Below, one piece after another: positions 48,648 through 58,133 of a stretch of DNA of 64,000 nt. How positions within the stretch are numbered: the first letter of the stretch is position 1; every line of letters starts with the position of its first letter. The stretch is from contig NZ_AZDI01000001.1 in assembly GCF_001434695.1 (NCBI RefSeq), positions 243,043-307,042 on the forward strand, in the 5' to 3' direction. A program made the position numbers and the translations under genes. The notes under the pieces were generated by a model. The model was not told the DNA's origin. It saw only the letters and a program-made list of their open reading frames with translations, and made no database searches. This DNA is from Dellaglioa algida DSM 15638. Lineage in GTDB: Bacteria; Bacillota; Bacilli; Lactobacillales; Lactobacillaceae.

Positions 48648-50189
48648 ATGCCATACATGATTGGTGTCGATATCGGAACAACTAGTACGAAAGCAGTTTT
48701 ATATGATCTTAAAGGTAGCGTAATTGAATACGCAAACATCAGCTACCCCCTTTATCAAGAAGAAGATGGAATGGCTGAGCAAGATCCTGAAGAAATTTAC
48801 GCTGCCGTAACTGAGGCAATTACTCAGGTCAACAAAAAAGCAAATCTAAGTTCTACCGATTTAAAAGGTGTCGCGTTCTCCGCTGCGATGCATAGCTTAA
48901 TATTACTCGATAAAAATCACAAACCTCTTACACGATCAATCACTTGGGCTGACAATAGAGCTAGCAAATGGAGTGACGATTTAAATGAGTCAGGGATTGG
49001 TCATGAAATTTATCTCAAAACCGGAACACCTATCCATCCAATGTCGCCATTGTCGAAATTAATTTGGTTAAAAAATGAAAAACCAGATTTGTTTAATCAA
49101 GCTTCCTACTTTGTTGGTATTAAAGATTATATTTTATATCAATTATTTGATCGACTTGTTATTGATCATTCGCTAGCATCGGCAACAGGTTTGTTTAATA
49201 TCTTTAATTTAGATTGGGATGAACAAGCACTATCAGTAGCCGGAGTTACGCCTGAGAAGTTACCAGAATTAGTCGAGACAACTTACCAATTAACGGGACT
49301 CGATAAAGAATTTTCTAAAAAAACGGGTATTAGTCGTAAAGTACCATTTATTATTGGCGCAAGTGATGGTGTCCTTTCAAACCTTGGTGTCGACGCTATT
49401 GATCCAGGCGTTGCAGCCGTTACAATTGGCACAAGTGGCGCAGTCAGAATGGTTATTGATCATCCCGTTACGGATCCTAAAGGACGTTTATTCTGTTACG
49501 CGCTCGCAAAAGATAAATGGGTTATTGGCGGGCCAGTTAATAATGGAGGGATTGTCTTCCGTTGGTTGAGAGATGAAATATTCACACCCGAAAAAATTAC
49601 TGCTGAACAGATGCAGATTGATCCATATGAAATCATCACTCAGATTGCTGAAAAAGTCCCTGCTGGATCCGATGGACTACTCTTCCATCCTTATCTTGGT
49701 GGCGAACGTGCACCTCTTTGGGATGCAAATGCCAGAGGTTCATTCTTCGGATTAACACGACAGCACACACGTGCACATATGGCACGTGCCGTACTCGAAG
49801 GAATTGTCTTTAATTTGGATATGGTTATGTTAGCGTTAACCGAAGTTTCTGGAAGTCCAACTAGAATTCAAGCAACAGGCGGATTTGCCCAGTCTTCATT
49901 ATGGCGTCAACTATTGGCCGATATTTTTGAGCAAGAAGTCACAATTCCTGAAAGTTTTGAAAGTTCTTGTCTTGGTGCGGCCGTTTTAGGTATGGAAAGT
50001 TTGCACTTAATTGCTGATTTGTCAGCCGTTGAAAATATGATTGGTTCGACGCATGTTCATCAACCACAAAAAGAAAATTTTGAAGTCTATCGTGAATTGT
50101 TACCTATTTTTGTTCGCTTAAGTCGATCATTAAGTTCTGAATATAAAAACATTTCTGATTTCCAACGTAAGCATTATCATCAAATCTAG
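48648..50189 (+). CDS. gntK: Gluconokinase (FGGY family)
   Basis: A 513-residue sugar kinase of the FGGY family, of the gluconokinase type. The phosphate-binding motif is IGVDIGTTSTKAVLYD (residues 5-20). TWADNRASKW lies near 105, and FIIGASDGVLSNLG contains the catalytic Asp. The C-terminal adenosine motif reads ATGGFAQSSLWRQLLADIF. It converts gluconate to 6-phosphogluconate. The adjacent gluconate permease supports this over xylulokinase. AAGGAG lies before ATG 48648. No 6-phosphogluconate dehydrogenase is in the window. Confidence 0.92.
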   Translation: MPYMIGVDIGTTSTKAVLYDLKGSVIEYANISYPLYQEEDGMAEQDPEEIYAAVTEAITQVNKKANLSSTDLKGVAFSAAMHSLILLDKNHKPLTRSITWADNRASKWSDDLNESGIGHEIYLKTGTPIHPMSPLSKLIWLKNEKPDLFNQASYFVGIKDYILYQLFDRLVIDHSLASATGLFNIFNLDWDEQALSVAGVTPEKLPELVETTYQLTGLDKEFSKKTGISRKVPFIIGASDGVLSNLGVDAIDPGVAAVTIGTSGAVRMVIDHPVTDPKGRLFCYALAKDKWVIGGPVNNGGIVFRWLRDEIFTPEKITAEQMQIDPYEIITQIAEKVPAGSDGLLFHPYLGGERAPLWDANARGSFFGLTRQHTRAHMARAVLEGIVFNLDMVMLALTEVSGSPTRIQATGGFAQSSLWRQLLADIFEQEVTIPESFESSCLGAAVLGMESLHLIADLSAVENMIGSTHVHQPQKENFEVYRELLPIFVRLSRSLSSEYKNISDFQRKHYHQI

Positions 50190-50210
50190 TACTACTGGGG
50201 GAAAGTTATT

Positions 50211-51563
50211 ATGCCACTTTTAATCGTTTTTATTGGGATTTTATTTTTACTTTTATTAATTATTAAGTTTAAGTTAAATACATTTGTTTCATTAATTATT
50301 ACATCATTTGTTGTTGCCATTGGCTTGGGGATGCCGTTAGATAAAATTACAACTTCCATTGAAAATGGAATTGGTAGTCAGTTAGGCCATTTATCATTAG
50401 TCTTCGGATTTGGTGCTATGCTTGGTAAATTAGTAGCAGATTCGGGTGGTGCTTACCGAATTGCGACTACCTTAATTAATCGTTTCGGTCGAAAATGGAT
50501 TCAACTCGCTGTTGTATTAGCGTCATTTATTATTGGTATCGCCTTATTCTTCGAGGTGGGTATTGTTTTATTAATTCCAATTATTTTCGCAATCGCAACA
50601 GAATTGGGTATTTCAATCTTATACCTTGGGATTCCCATGGCAGCTGCACTTTCAGTTACTCACGGATTCTTACCTCCTCATCCGGCGCCAACGGCCATTG
50701 CATCGGCTCTAAATGCTAATGTAGGGATGGTTCTTATTTATGGCTTAATATTAGCCATTCCTGTGACATTAATTGCGGGACCACTCTTTGCGGTCGTTGC
50801 CCAAAAATATATTCCTTCAGCATTTAAACAAAAAGGTAATTTGAGCGCATTGGGGACACAAAAGGAATTTAAACTTGAAGACACACCTAGTTTTGGAATG
50901 AGTACGTTAACATCATTATTCCCCGTTATCATTATGGCTATTTCAACAATCTACGATATGGTCGTTAATAAAGGAATACGGCCAAAAAATCCAAACTCAG
51001 TAGATTCATTCTTTATGTTTATCGGTGCTCCTGGCGTGGCTATGCTTCTCTCACTGTTGTTTGCTATTTACTCAATGGGATTCGCACGCAAAATACCCGT
51101 TAAAGATATTATGTCATCTCTTGAAGTAGCCGTTAAACAAATTGCAATGTTACTATTAATTATTGGTGGTGGTGGCGCATTTAAACAAGTACTTGTCGAC
51201 GGTGGCGTTGCAAATGTTATCTCAAAAATGTTTGAATCATCTTCATTATCACCACTTTTCTTAGGCTGGTTAATTGCTGCGCTACTGAGAGTTTCTCTTG
51301 GCTCCGCGACGGTTGCTGCATTGACTGCAGCTGGTCTTGTTAGTGGATTAATGGCAGGTACAGGTGTTGATCCAGCATTAATGGTAATTGCAATTGGTTC
51401 TGGTAGTTTAATTGCCTCACACGTTAATGATGCCGGTTTCTGGATGATTAAAGAATACTTTGATTTAACTGTTAAAGAAACGCTTGCAACATGGACGGTT
51501 CTGGAAACAGTCGTTTCCGTCTCCGGACTTGGTGGTGTCATGATTATTAATTTGTTCGTATAA
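50211..51563 (+). CDS. gntP: Gluconate:H+ symporter (GntP family)
   Basis: A 450-residue transporter with about twelve membrane helices. GntP features are FGFGAMLGKLVADSGGAYRIA, SVTHGFLPPHPAPTAIA and the late GSGSLIASHVNDAGFWMIKEY. It imports gluconate with protons and feeds the kinase encoded 21 nt upstream. The start is ATG 50211 after GGGGGAAAG. It ends at the terminator at 51570-51605, so gntK-gntP is a two-gene operon. Confidence 0.95.
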   Translation: MPLLIVFIGILFLLLLIIKFKLNTFVSLIITSFVVAIGLGMPLDKITTSIENGIGSQLGHLSLVFGFGAMLGKLVADSGGAYRIATTLINRFGRKWIQLAVVLASFIIGIALFFEVGIVLLIPIIFAIATELGISILYLGIPMAAALSVTHGFLPPHPAPTAIASALNANVGMVLIYGLILAIPVTLIAGPLFAVVAQKYIPSAFKQKGNLSALGTQKEFKLEDTPSFGMSTLTSLFPVIIMAISTIYDMVVNKGIRPKNPNSVDSFFMFIGAPGVAMLLSLLFAIYSMGFARKIPVKDIMSSLEVAVKQIAMLLLIIGGGGAFKQVLVDGGVANVISKMFESSSLSPLFLGWLIAALLRVSLGSATVAALTAAGLVSGLMAGTGVDPALMVIAIGSGSLIASHVNDAGFWMIKEYFDLTVKETLATWTVLETVVSVSGLGGVMIINLFV

Positions 51564-51569
51564 TAAATG

Positions 51570-51608
51570 AAAGGACTAAGTTATTTTCAGATAACTTAGT
51601 CCTTTTTA
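51570..51608 (+). terminator. Rho-independent terminator after gntP
   Basis: AAAGGACTAAGTTAT (51570-51584) pairs with its complement at 51591-51605, 6-nt loop, then a T-run. Confidence 0.93.
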
Positions 51609-51677
51609 TATGTCGTTAAATCCCGACATGTGTTAATATAGAGTCCATTCTAAAAGAAGTTGTCGGAGGATTTAATT

Positions 51678-53660
51678 ATGAGTTCCTTATCTATTATTTT
51701 ATTACTACTTGGTGGCGTAGTTATCGCAAACGTATTTGCCATTAAATTTCCTAGAATCCCACAGGCCTTTTACCAAATCAGTATTGGTTTAGGATTGTCA
51801 TTATTACCACTTTTTCAACATTTCGAACTAAAACCAGAATTATTTTTTATGATGATTGTTGCGCCCATTATTTTTAATGAAGCACAAAATACGTCTAGGC
51901 GTGCATTGGCTAAAAATATTTTAGCAACACTTTCACTGGCCATCGTGCTAGTTGGGCTGACCATTGTTGTCACGGGATTTCTAGCTCACACCTTCTTGCC
52001 AGAACTTTCTCTTGCTCTAGCATTTGCGTTAGCCGCAATTGTTACACCCACGGATACGGTTGCCGTTTCTTCAGTGACAAAAAATTTACCGATTCCTGAA
52101 TCAATGATGAATATGCTAGAAAATGAATCATTGTTCAATGACGCATCCGGTATTGTTGGCCTTAATTTAGCCTTAACGGCTTTTGCCTCCGGTACATTTT
52201 CTATAAATGAAGGTCTAAACGCTTTTAACGCATCATTTTTCGGTGGTCTTTTAATTGGTGGTTTTCTGGGCCTCATATTCGTTAGAATACGATTGACTTT
52301 GTTAAGTTGGCATATTGAAGACACTGCCGTTATGATTCCCATTGAAATCATAACGCCTTTTCTCATTTATTTTATCTCTGAAGAATTTGGTTTTTCAGGT
52401 ATTTTAGCTGTCGTAGCCGCAGGGTTAATTCACGGCGTTCAAAAAGACCGTTTAAGGTTATCTTCAACTAAGCTACAGTTTGTCTCAAGTAGTCTCTGGA
52501 AGGTGTTAACAGATGCCTTAAATGGCTTTGTCTTTGTTGTTCTAGGTTTAACATTACCAACAGTCACATTAGATCTATTCAAAGGTTCGGGGTTCAATTC
52601 ATTAATTTTATTCGCCATCAGTTTAGGTATTTACGCCGTTATGACGTTAATGCGCTTCTTATGGGCCCGTTTCGCATTAAATATGTCATCAATAAAAGAT
52701 AATTTAACATTCGCCTTGAGCGGTATTCATGGAACAATTACACTATCAATGGCCTACTCATTACCCTTAATAACAATTTCAGGTGCCCCATTTCCGATGA
52801 GAAACGAAATTATTTTTATGGCCGCACTCGTTATTTTAATTAGCATGATTGTTCCAACGCTTTTGTTACCACGTCTGATTCCTAAAAAGAATGAACTCGC
52901 TATTCCAGAAAATACGAGTCATGTTCGTTCTAAAATGGTTGTTTATACAGTCGAACAGCTTAATATGACGACGGTTCCCAGCCCAGAACGTCAAATAGTC
53001 ATTGAAACATTATATAATCAACAGAATTTTTTAAAACGACCCAAAAAAAATGATTTTTATGAACTATTAGAAAAAACACAAGAAATTGAAGAAAATATTT
53101 TACGCGAACTACTATCGAGTGGTCAGGTTTCAGAAAAAATGGTTACATGGTACGAGAAATTTTTAGTTACCACCTATCAATCAACACGTGGATTTTCATT
53201 AAAAAATTTATTCATGCATTTAAAATTTTATTTACTACGCTTATTTAAAAAACTTGCAATCAAAAAAGGAAAGAGAGCTTTATCTCAAGTTACAGAAGAT
53301 CAGAAATCTGCCTTTAAAAAATATTACAGTAGCACCAAAGACGAATTTATTTTAATGGAAGAATCTGGCTACCAGGCCGCAATCACCTACTTAACATCCA
53401 TTACAACTGTTGAAAATTCTATGACTGTCACCATGGTCAGACAATTTTTATCAGTCCGTCACAGACGTTCATTTTCAAATGAAACTGAACTTATTTCACA
53501 AAATAATATCTTCATAAGTGCCTTCCAATTAGAATACAATTTTGTCCAACTTCAATTGGAACAAAATCTAATATCACGAGAAACAGCTAATTCACTTCGA
53601 GAACAAATTTCATACGACGAGATGGTTTACATGCAAAATACGGACTCATTCTCATCATAA
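51678..53660 (+). CDS. CPA1-family Na+/H+ antiporter with long cytoplasmic tail
   Basis: A 660-residue cation:proton antiporter. About twelve membrane helices fill the first 400 residues. The CPA1 ion-site motifs are IVTPTDTVAVSSVT and ENESLFNDASGIVGLNLAL. The last 250 residues are soluble and charged, with Lys-rich and Glu-rich helices, and may regulate transport. It exchanges internal Na+ (or K+) for protons to control pH or salt. I chose ATG 51678, 8 nt after GGAGG, over TTG 51660. It is a single-gene transcript. Confidence 0.92.
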   Translation: MSSLSIILLLLGGVVIANVFAIKFPRIPQAFYQISIGLGLSLLPLFQHFELKPELFFMMIVAPIIFNEAQNTSRRALAKNILATLSLAIVLVGLTIVVTGFLAHTFLPELSLALAFALAAIVTPTDTVAVSSVTKNLPIPESMMNMLENESLFNDASGIVGLNLALTAFASGTFSINEGLNAFNASFFGGLLIGGFLGLIFVRIRLTLLSWHIEDTAVMIPIEIITPFLIYFISEEFGFSGILAVVAAGLIHGVQKDRLRLSSTKLQFVSSSLWKVLTDALNGFVFVVLGLTLPTVTLDLFKGSGFNSLILFAISLGIYAVMTLMRFLWARFALNMSSIKDNLTFALSGIHGTITLSMAYSLPLITISGAPFPMRNEIIFMAALVILISMIVPTLLLPRLIPKKNELAIPENTSHVRSKMVVYTVEQLNMTTVPSPERQIVIETLYNQQNFLKRPKKNDFYELLEKTQEIEENILRELLSSGQVSEKMVTWYEKFLVTTYQSTRGFSLKNLFMHLKFYLLRLFKKLAIKKGKRALSQVTEDQKSAFKKYYSSTKDEFILMEESGYQAAITYLTSITTVENSMTVTMVRQFLSVRHRRSFSNETELISQNNIFISAFQLEYNFVQLQLEQNLISRETANSLREQISYDEMVYMQNTDSFSS

Positions 53661-53704
53661 AAAAATGGTAACTAGATTACAGTTTAATCTAGTTACCATT
53701 TTTT
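53659..53704. terminator. Bidirectional terminator between antiporter and tag genes
   Basis: A stem of about 20 bp (53660-53679 with 53685-53704), 5-nt loop, A- and T-runs on both sides. It overlaps the ends of both converging genes. Confidence 0.93.
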
Positions 53705-54230
53705 ATTCATTTAATACGTTGTCCTGAACCATTCCGCCAGCTTTCATGAACATATACATAACAATCGGCCCAACATATGTAAAGCCGTGTTTCTTCATAT
53801 CCACAGCAACCGCTTTTGATAATTCACTACTTGTCGGTACTTCGTCGCGTTCAGTATATTCATTTACCAAAGGCTTATCATTAACAAATTTCCATAAATA
53901 ATTTGAAAAACTACCATATTCTTTTTGAATGGATAAAACCGCTTGAGCATCATTAATCGTTGCGTTAATTTTCCGTTCATTCTTAATCATGTCACTATCT
54001 TTCAACATAACTTCTATTTCGTCAGGTAATATCGCGGCCACTCGTTCTACGTCGTAATCATAAAAATATTTTGCAAAAACGTCTCGTTTTCCGGCAATCA
54101 TCTTCCAATTCAAACCTACTTGAAAAATACCAATAGTCAATAATTGAAATAGCTTGGAATCATCATACGTCGGTTTCCCCCATTGTTCATGATACCAATT
54201 CCAACTTTTATCTGTCTCCATCATAGTCAC
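53703..54230 (-). CDS. Tag-family DNA-3-methyladenine glycosylase, atypical
   Basis: A 175-residue protein of the Tag helix-hairpin-helix family, which removes 3-methyladenine from alkylated DNA. Preserved parts are WYHEQWGKPTYDD, FQVGLNWKMIAGKRD, IKNERKINATINDAQAVL and KHGFTYVGPIVMYMFMKAGGMV. The N-terminal zinc Cys (Cys4 in E. coli) and the C-terminal DHxxxC ligands are missing (DNVLNE here). The base-pocket Glu38 aligns with Gly. Activity is therefore uncertain. The start may be ATG 54230 or the next Met. Convergent with the antiporter gene. Confidence 0.82.
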   Translation of the reverse strand: MTMMETDKSWNWYHEQWGKPTYDDSKLFQLLTIGIFQVGLNWKMIAGKRDVFAKYFYDYDVERVAAILPDEIEVMLKDSDMIKNERKINATINDAQAVLSIQKEYGSFSNYLWKFVNDKPLVNEYTERDEVPTSSELSKAVAVDMKKHGFTYVGPIVMYMFMKAGGMVQDNVLNE

Positions 54231-54253
54231 TCCCCTTTAATGACTTTAGTGTA

Positions 54254-54292
54254 CAAAAAAAAGATGAATACAACAAGCAAGTTGTACTCATC
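54254..54292 (-). terminator. Rho-independent terminator after the GNAT pseudogene
   Basis: GATGAATACAAC (54263-54274) pairs with GTTGTACTCATC (54281-54292) through one G-U, 6-nt loop, eight T on the minus strand. Confidence 0.88.
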
Positions 54293-54321
54293 CTGGTATT
54301 TTAAGTATTATTCTCCGATAA

Positions 54322-54797
54322 TTAAATAACCTTAACCATGTTAAACCACTCTGCTCCACCATGCTTAGATAAAGCCATTCCTTCATTTTTAAAGCCATGT
54401 CTTTCATAGAATCCAATAAGTTCGCGTAAACACGTCAGAGTAACCGCTTGTCGCTTATTAGATAACGCATTTCCTTCCATAGCTTTAAGTAGCTGACCCG
54501 ATATTCCCTGATGCTGATACTTTGCAGAAACAGCTAAACTTAAAATACTCTGGAATCCTCCGTTCGCAGGGTTTACGGTCGTTTTTATAAATAAATCATC
54601 TGTTAAATATCGTTGATTAACGACTGGCCCATTAATAAAACCTATGACCTTATTATCTTCGTTGCGAGCAACAAAAAATGTATCCGTAATATGCTCGATT
54701 CTTTCGTTGCCGCCTGTCCTGGAACAAATCCAGCTTCTTCAATTTTGAATATATCTAATAAGTCATCCGGTTTTACATTAGTTATTTTAATAGTCAA
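54322..54797 (-). pseudogene. GNAT acetyltransferase gene broken by a frameshift
   Basis: The frame opens at TTG 54797, 10 nt after GGAGG, and reads MTIKITNVKPDDLLDIFKIEEAGFVPGQAATKE before stopping at 54642. The rest of a GNAT N-acetyltransferase lies in another frame. It reads ERIEHITDTFFVARNEDN, FINGPVVNQRYLTDDLF, LAVSAKYQHQGISGQLL (the acetyl-CoA loop) and ELIGFYERHGF, to a stop at 54322. The shift lies near 54697-54706. Against the usual family pattern, a few residues are missing where GAAAGAA could have been a short direct repeat. Sequencing error is possible. The promoter site and terminator remain intact, so the loss looks recent. Confidence 0.85.
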
Positions 54798-54836
54798 CTA
54801 AAAAAATCCTCCAGTACATTTATTCGTTAAAATACA

Positions 54837-54880
54837 AAAAGACTGAATTGAGGTGAACCCACAATAAAACCCAGTCTTTT
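54837..54880 (-). terminator. Rho-independent terminator after lepA
   Basis: AAAAGACTG (54837-54845) pairs with CAGTCTTTT (54872-54880) around a partly paired interior. A T-run is on the minus strand. Confidence 0.8.
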
Positions 54881-54906
54881 ATATACTAATATTTAATTTA
54901 AAAAAT

Positions 54907-56748
54907 CTATTTTTTCTTAGTTTCTTCCTCTTCGTCAATCTTCAAGACAGCCATAAATGCTTCTTGAGGAATCTCAACGTTACCAACTTGCTTCATTCGT
55001 TTCTTACCAGCTTTTTGTTTTTCTAAAAGTTTCATACGGCGTGTACGATCACCACCATAAAGCTTAGCCGTAACATCTTTACGATAAGCTTTAATATTGG
55101 TTCTCGCAATAATTTTTTGCCCAGCCGCAGCTTGGACTGGAATTTCAAACATTTGACGGGGAATTAATGTCCGTAGTTTGTTGACAATTCCCTTACCGCG
55201 TTCAAACGAGAAATCCCGATGGACAATAAAGCTTAAAGCATCAACTGCTTCACCATTTAATAAGATATCAACCTTAATTAAATCACTTGGACGATAACCT
55301 TCTTCTTCGTAATCAAGAGAGGCATATCCACGCGTATTTGATTTTAACTTATCGAAGAAATCAAAAATAATTTCCGATAAAGGCATATGATAAATAATGT
55401 TGACACGGAATTCATCTAAATAGTCCATGGTATCAAAAACGCCACGTTTTTTCTGGCAAAGTTCCATAACCGCACCAACGTATTCATTAGGTACCATGAT
55501 ACTTGCCTTCACATATGGCTCATTAATTTGTTTAATTGATGATGGTTCCGGCATTTCAGAGGGATTAGAGACAATTAACTTCTCACCATCAGTTAAATCA
55601 ACATGATAAATAACGGATGGTGCCGTCGTTATCAAATCTAGCCCAGATTCACGTTCTAAGCGTTCTTGAACAACATCCATGTGCAACAACCCTAAGAACC
55701 CACAACGGAACCCAAATCCCAAAGCTTGAGACGTTTCTGGTTCAAACTGCAGAGCAGCATCATTCAACTGTAATCTTTCAAGCGCTTCACGTAATTCATT
55801 ATATTTTGAATTATCAACAGGATAGAGTCCACAGTAAACCATCGGATTAATTGCACGATAACCGTCTAATGGCTCAGTAGCAGGATTATCTGCCGATGTT
55901 ACGGTATCACCGACTCGCGTGTCACGAATATCTTTAATTGCCGCTGTAATATAACCAACGTCACCAGCCATTAAAAACTCGCGGTCAACAGCCTTGGGTG
56001 ACATAACGCCAACTTCCGTAACTTCATATTTCTTCTTACTGTTCATTAATTCAATCATATCACCAGGTTTTACGACGCCATCAACTACTCGGATACTTAA
56101 AACAACACCACGATAGCTATCATAAATTGAATCAAAAATTAATGCCTTAAGTGGTTTCTTTAAATCACCACTTGGTGCAGGAATTTTTGTAACAATTTGT
56201 TCAAGCATCTCTTCAATACCAATGCCATTTTTTGCACTCGCTAAAACGGCATCAGAAGCATCTAATCCAATAACATCTTCAATTTCTTTTTTCACCATTT
56301 CAATATTAGCAGATGGTAAATCAATTTTATTAATGACTGGTAAAATTTCAAGATCATCATCGATTGCTAAATAAACGTTTGCAAGAGTTTGTGCTTCAAC
56401 CCCCTGAGCAGCATCAACAACAAGCACAGCTCCCTCACAAGCAGCTAAACTTCTTGAAACTTCATAAGTGAAATCGACATGTCCTGGTGTATCGATTAAA
56501 TGGAAGATATATGTTTCACCATCTTTAGCAAGATAATGTAACTCAACCGCATTTAATTTTATTGTAATACCACGTTCTCGTTCAAGATCCATTGAATCCA
56601 ATAATTGATTCTTCATCTCACGTTTCGTAACTGTATCAGTCATCTCAAGGATACGATCCGCAAGCGTTGATTTTCCGTGATCAATATGTGCCACAATCGA
56701 AAAATTACGAATATGTTTTTGTCTGTCTTGCATTTCTTCAAAATCCAT
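54907..56748 (-). CDS. lepA: Elongation factor 4 (LepA)
   Basis: A 613-residue translational GTPase of normal length. The G domain has [15 protein letters not shown] (residues 18-32), the RGITIK switch [13 protein letters not shown] and NKIDLPSA. The unique LepA C-terminal domain ends with [23 protein letters not shown]. It acts on ribosomes during translation stress or initiation. It follows dnaJ with its own candidate promoter and a terminator in between, the usual lactobacillus order. Confidence 0.98.
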   Translation of the reverse strand: MDFEEMQDRQKHIRNFSIVAHIDHGKSTLADRILEMTDTVTKREMKNQLLDSMDLERERGITIKLNAVELHYLAKDGETYIFHLIDTPGHVDFTYEVSRSLAACEGAVLVVDAAQGVEAQTLANVYLAIDDDLEILPVINKIDLPSANIEMVKKEIEDVIGLDASDAVLASAKNGIGIEEMLEQIVTKIPAPSGDLKKPLKALIFDSIYDSYRGVVLSIRVVDGVVKPGDMIELMNSKKKYEVTEVGVMSPKAVDREFLMAGDVGYITAAIKDIRDTRVGDTVTSADNPATEPLDGYRAINPMVYCGLYPVDNSKYNELREALERLQLNDAALQFEPETSQALGFGFRCGFLGLLHMDVVQERLERESGLDLITTAPSVIYHVDLTDGEKLIVSNPSEMPEPSSIKQINEPYVKASIMVPNEYVGAVMELCQKKRGVFDTMDYLDEFRVNIIYHMPLSEIIFDFFDKLKSNTRGYASLDYEEEGYRPSDLIKVDILLNGEAVDALSFIVHRDFSFERGKGIVNKLRTLIPRQMFEIPVQAAAGQKIIARTNIKAYRKDVTAKLYGGDRTRRMKLLEKQKAGKKRMKQVGNVEIPQEAFMAVLKIDEEEETKKK

Positions 56749-56784
56749 TAATTGCGTCCTACTTTCTTGTCTCTATCTTTTTCA

Positions 56785-56813
56785 AGTATAACAATCAACA
56801 CGGGTAAACACAA
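56785..56813 (-). promoter_or_regulatory. Candidate lepA promoter
   Basis: Minus strand: TTGTGT, 17 nt, TATACT, with a TG one base before the -10 box. It lies about 40 nt before lepA. Confidence 0.45.
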
Positions 56814-56828
56814 TTACAGTTCTTGTAC

Positions 56829-56863
56829 AAAAAAATAGAATCATCTCATTAAGACGATCCTAT
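56829..56863 (-). terminator. Rho-independent terminator after dnaJ
   Basis: A 12-bp stem (56835-56846 with 56852-56863) with G-U pairs on the minus strand, 5-nt loop, seven-base T-run. Confidence 0.87.
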
Positions 56864-56871
56864 CTTCCGAT

Positions 56872-58008
56872 TTATTTTTTACCTTTAAATTGATCTTTTA
56901 ACTTATCAAACAAGTTACCTTCACCAACAACATTTTTGCCGCTAGCTGTAGCAAACTCTTTTAAAGCTTCTTTTTGTTCTTTTTTCAAGTTACGAGGCGT
57001 TTCGATATTAACCGTCACTTGTTGGTCACCGTTACCTTTACCATGTAACTTAGGTGCACCCTTATCACGTAATCTAAATGTTGTTCCTGTCTGAGTTCCA
57101 GCTGGAATTTTCATTTTAACGTCACCGTGTACCGTTTCAACCGTCACTTCGTCACCCAAAGCAGCTTGAACGAAACTTATCGGAACATCAATATAAATCT
57201 CAGATCCTTCGCGATCAAAAGTTCCACTAGCTTGGACTCTAAAGATAATGTACAAATCTCCATAAGGCCCGCTATTCTCGCCCGCTTCACCTTGTCCTTG
57301 TAGACGCATTTGTTGACCATCTTCAACGCCGGCAGGAACGGTTACTTTAACTTCATGTCTTTCGTCAGTATGACCTGAACCATGACAAGTTTCACATTTT
57401 TCTTCAATTTCTTTACCTGAACCATGACAAACGTCACATTCTTGTTCAGTCATCATATTGCCAAGTGGTGTCCGACGCTCAACTTGAATTGTGCCTCGTC
57501 CGCCACACTTGCGACATGTAATTGGAGATGTTCCAGGTTTTGCACCAGAACCGCCACAAGTGGCACAAAGACTTTTACGATTGTATTTGATTGTTGATTC
57601 CTTACCAAAAACACCTTCGTTAAATGTCAATGTCATCTCGTATTGTAAATCACGTCCTGCACGCGGAGCAGTTGGGTCTTGAGTAGCACCGCCACCGAAA
57701 AATGAACTGAAAATATCTTCAAATCCACCGCCGCCAAATCCACCTTGTTGGCCTTGACCACCAAAACCTCGGTAGCCACCACCTTGTGATCCAGCTGAAC
57801 CATATTGGTCATATTCAGCCTTCTTTTGTGGGTCCCCAACAGTCTCATAAGCTTCAGTAATTTCTTTGAATTTATCTTCCGCACCAGCATCTTTATTAAT
57901 ATCTGGATGATATTGTTTAGATAACTTACGGTACGCTTTTTTTATTTCCTCAGGTGATGATTCCTTAGTCACACCAAGTACATCATATGGATCTCTGTTC
58001 TCTGCCAT
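56872..58008 (-). CDS. dnaJ: Chaperone protein DnaJ
   Basis: A 378-residue type I Hsp40. The J domain spans residues 5-70 with the HPD motif ([12 protein letters not shown]). A Gly/Phe-rich linker follows at 75-105. The cysteine-rich zinc domain has four CxxCxGxG-type repeats ([32 protein letters not shown]). Two substrate-binding barrels end the protein. It stimulates the DnaK ATPase and presents clients. GGAGG lies upstream of ATG 58008. A terminator-like hairpin separates it from dnaK. Confidence 0.98.
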   Translation of the reverse strand: MAENRDPYDVLGVTKESSPEEIKKAYRKLSKQYHPDINKDAGAEDKFKEITEAYETVGDPQKKAEYDQYGSAGSQGGGYRGFGGQGQQGGFGGGGFEDIFSSFFGGGATQDPTAPRAGRDLQYEMTLTFNEGVFGKESTIKYNRKSLCATCGGSGAKPGTSPITCRKCGGRGTIQVERRTPLGNMMTEQECDVCHGSGKEIEEKCETCHGSGHTDERHEVKVTVPAGVEDGQQMRLQGQGEAGENSGPYGDLYIIFRVQASGTFDREGSEIYIDVPISFVQAALGDEVTVETVHGDVKMKIPAGTQTGTTFRLRDKGAPKLHGKGNGDQQVTVNIETPRNLKKEQKEALKEFATASGKNVVGEGNLFDKLKDQFKGKK

Positions 58009-58073
58009 TCCGTACCTCCGAATAACCTTTTTGGTTTTTATTGCTCTAAATAGGATAACATGCCTAACATGAA

Positions 58074-58107
58074 ATAAAAAGTCAAAGTCCCAAAGGCCTT
58101 TGACTTT
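58074..58107 (-). terminator. Terminator or attenuator between dnaK and dnaJ
   Basis: AAAGTCAAAG (58078-58087) pairs with CTTTGACTTT (58098-58107), 10-nt loop, T-run on the minus strand. It may lower dnaJ expression relative to dnaK. Confidence 0.8.
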
Positions 58108-58133
58108 CTATCATGCTTAGAATTTGGTAAAAA

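Noticed and set aside
51068-51541. Open frame of 157 codons antisense to gntP
   Set aside because: It is rich in Pro, Thr and Ser as expected from the complement of a membrane-protein gene; gntP itself is unambiguous.
54613-54801. Plus-strand open frame over the broken GNAT gene
   Set aside because: It is the complement of the pseudogene; the minus-strand frames match GNAT signatures.
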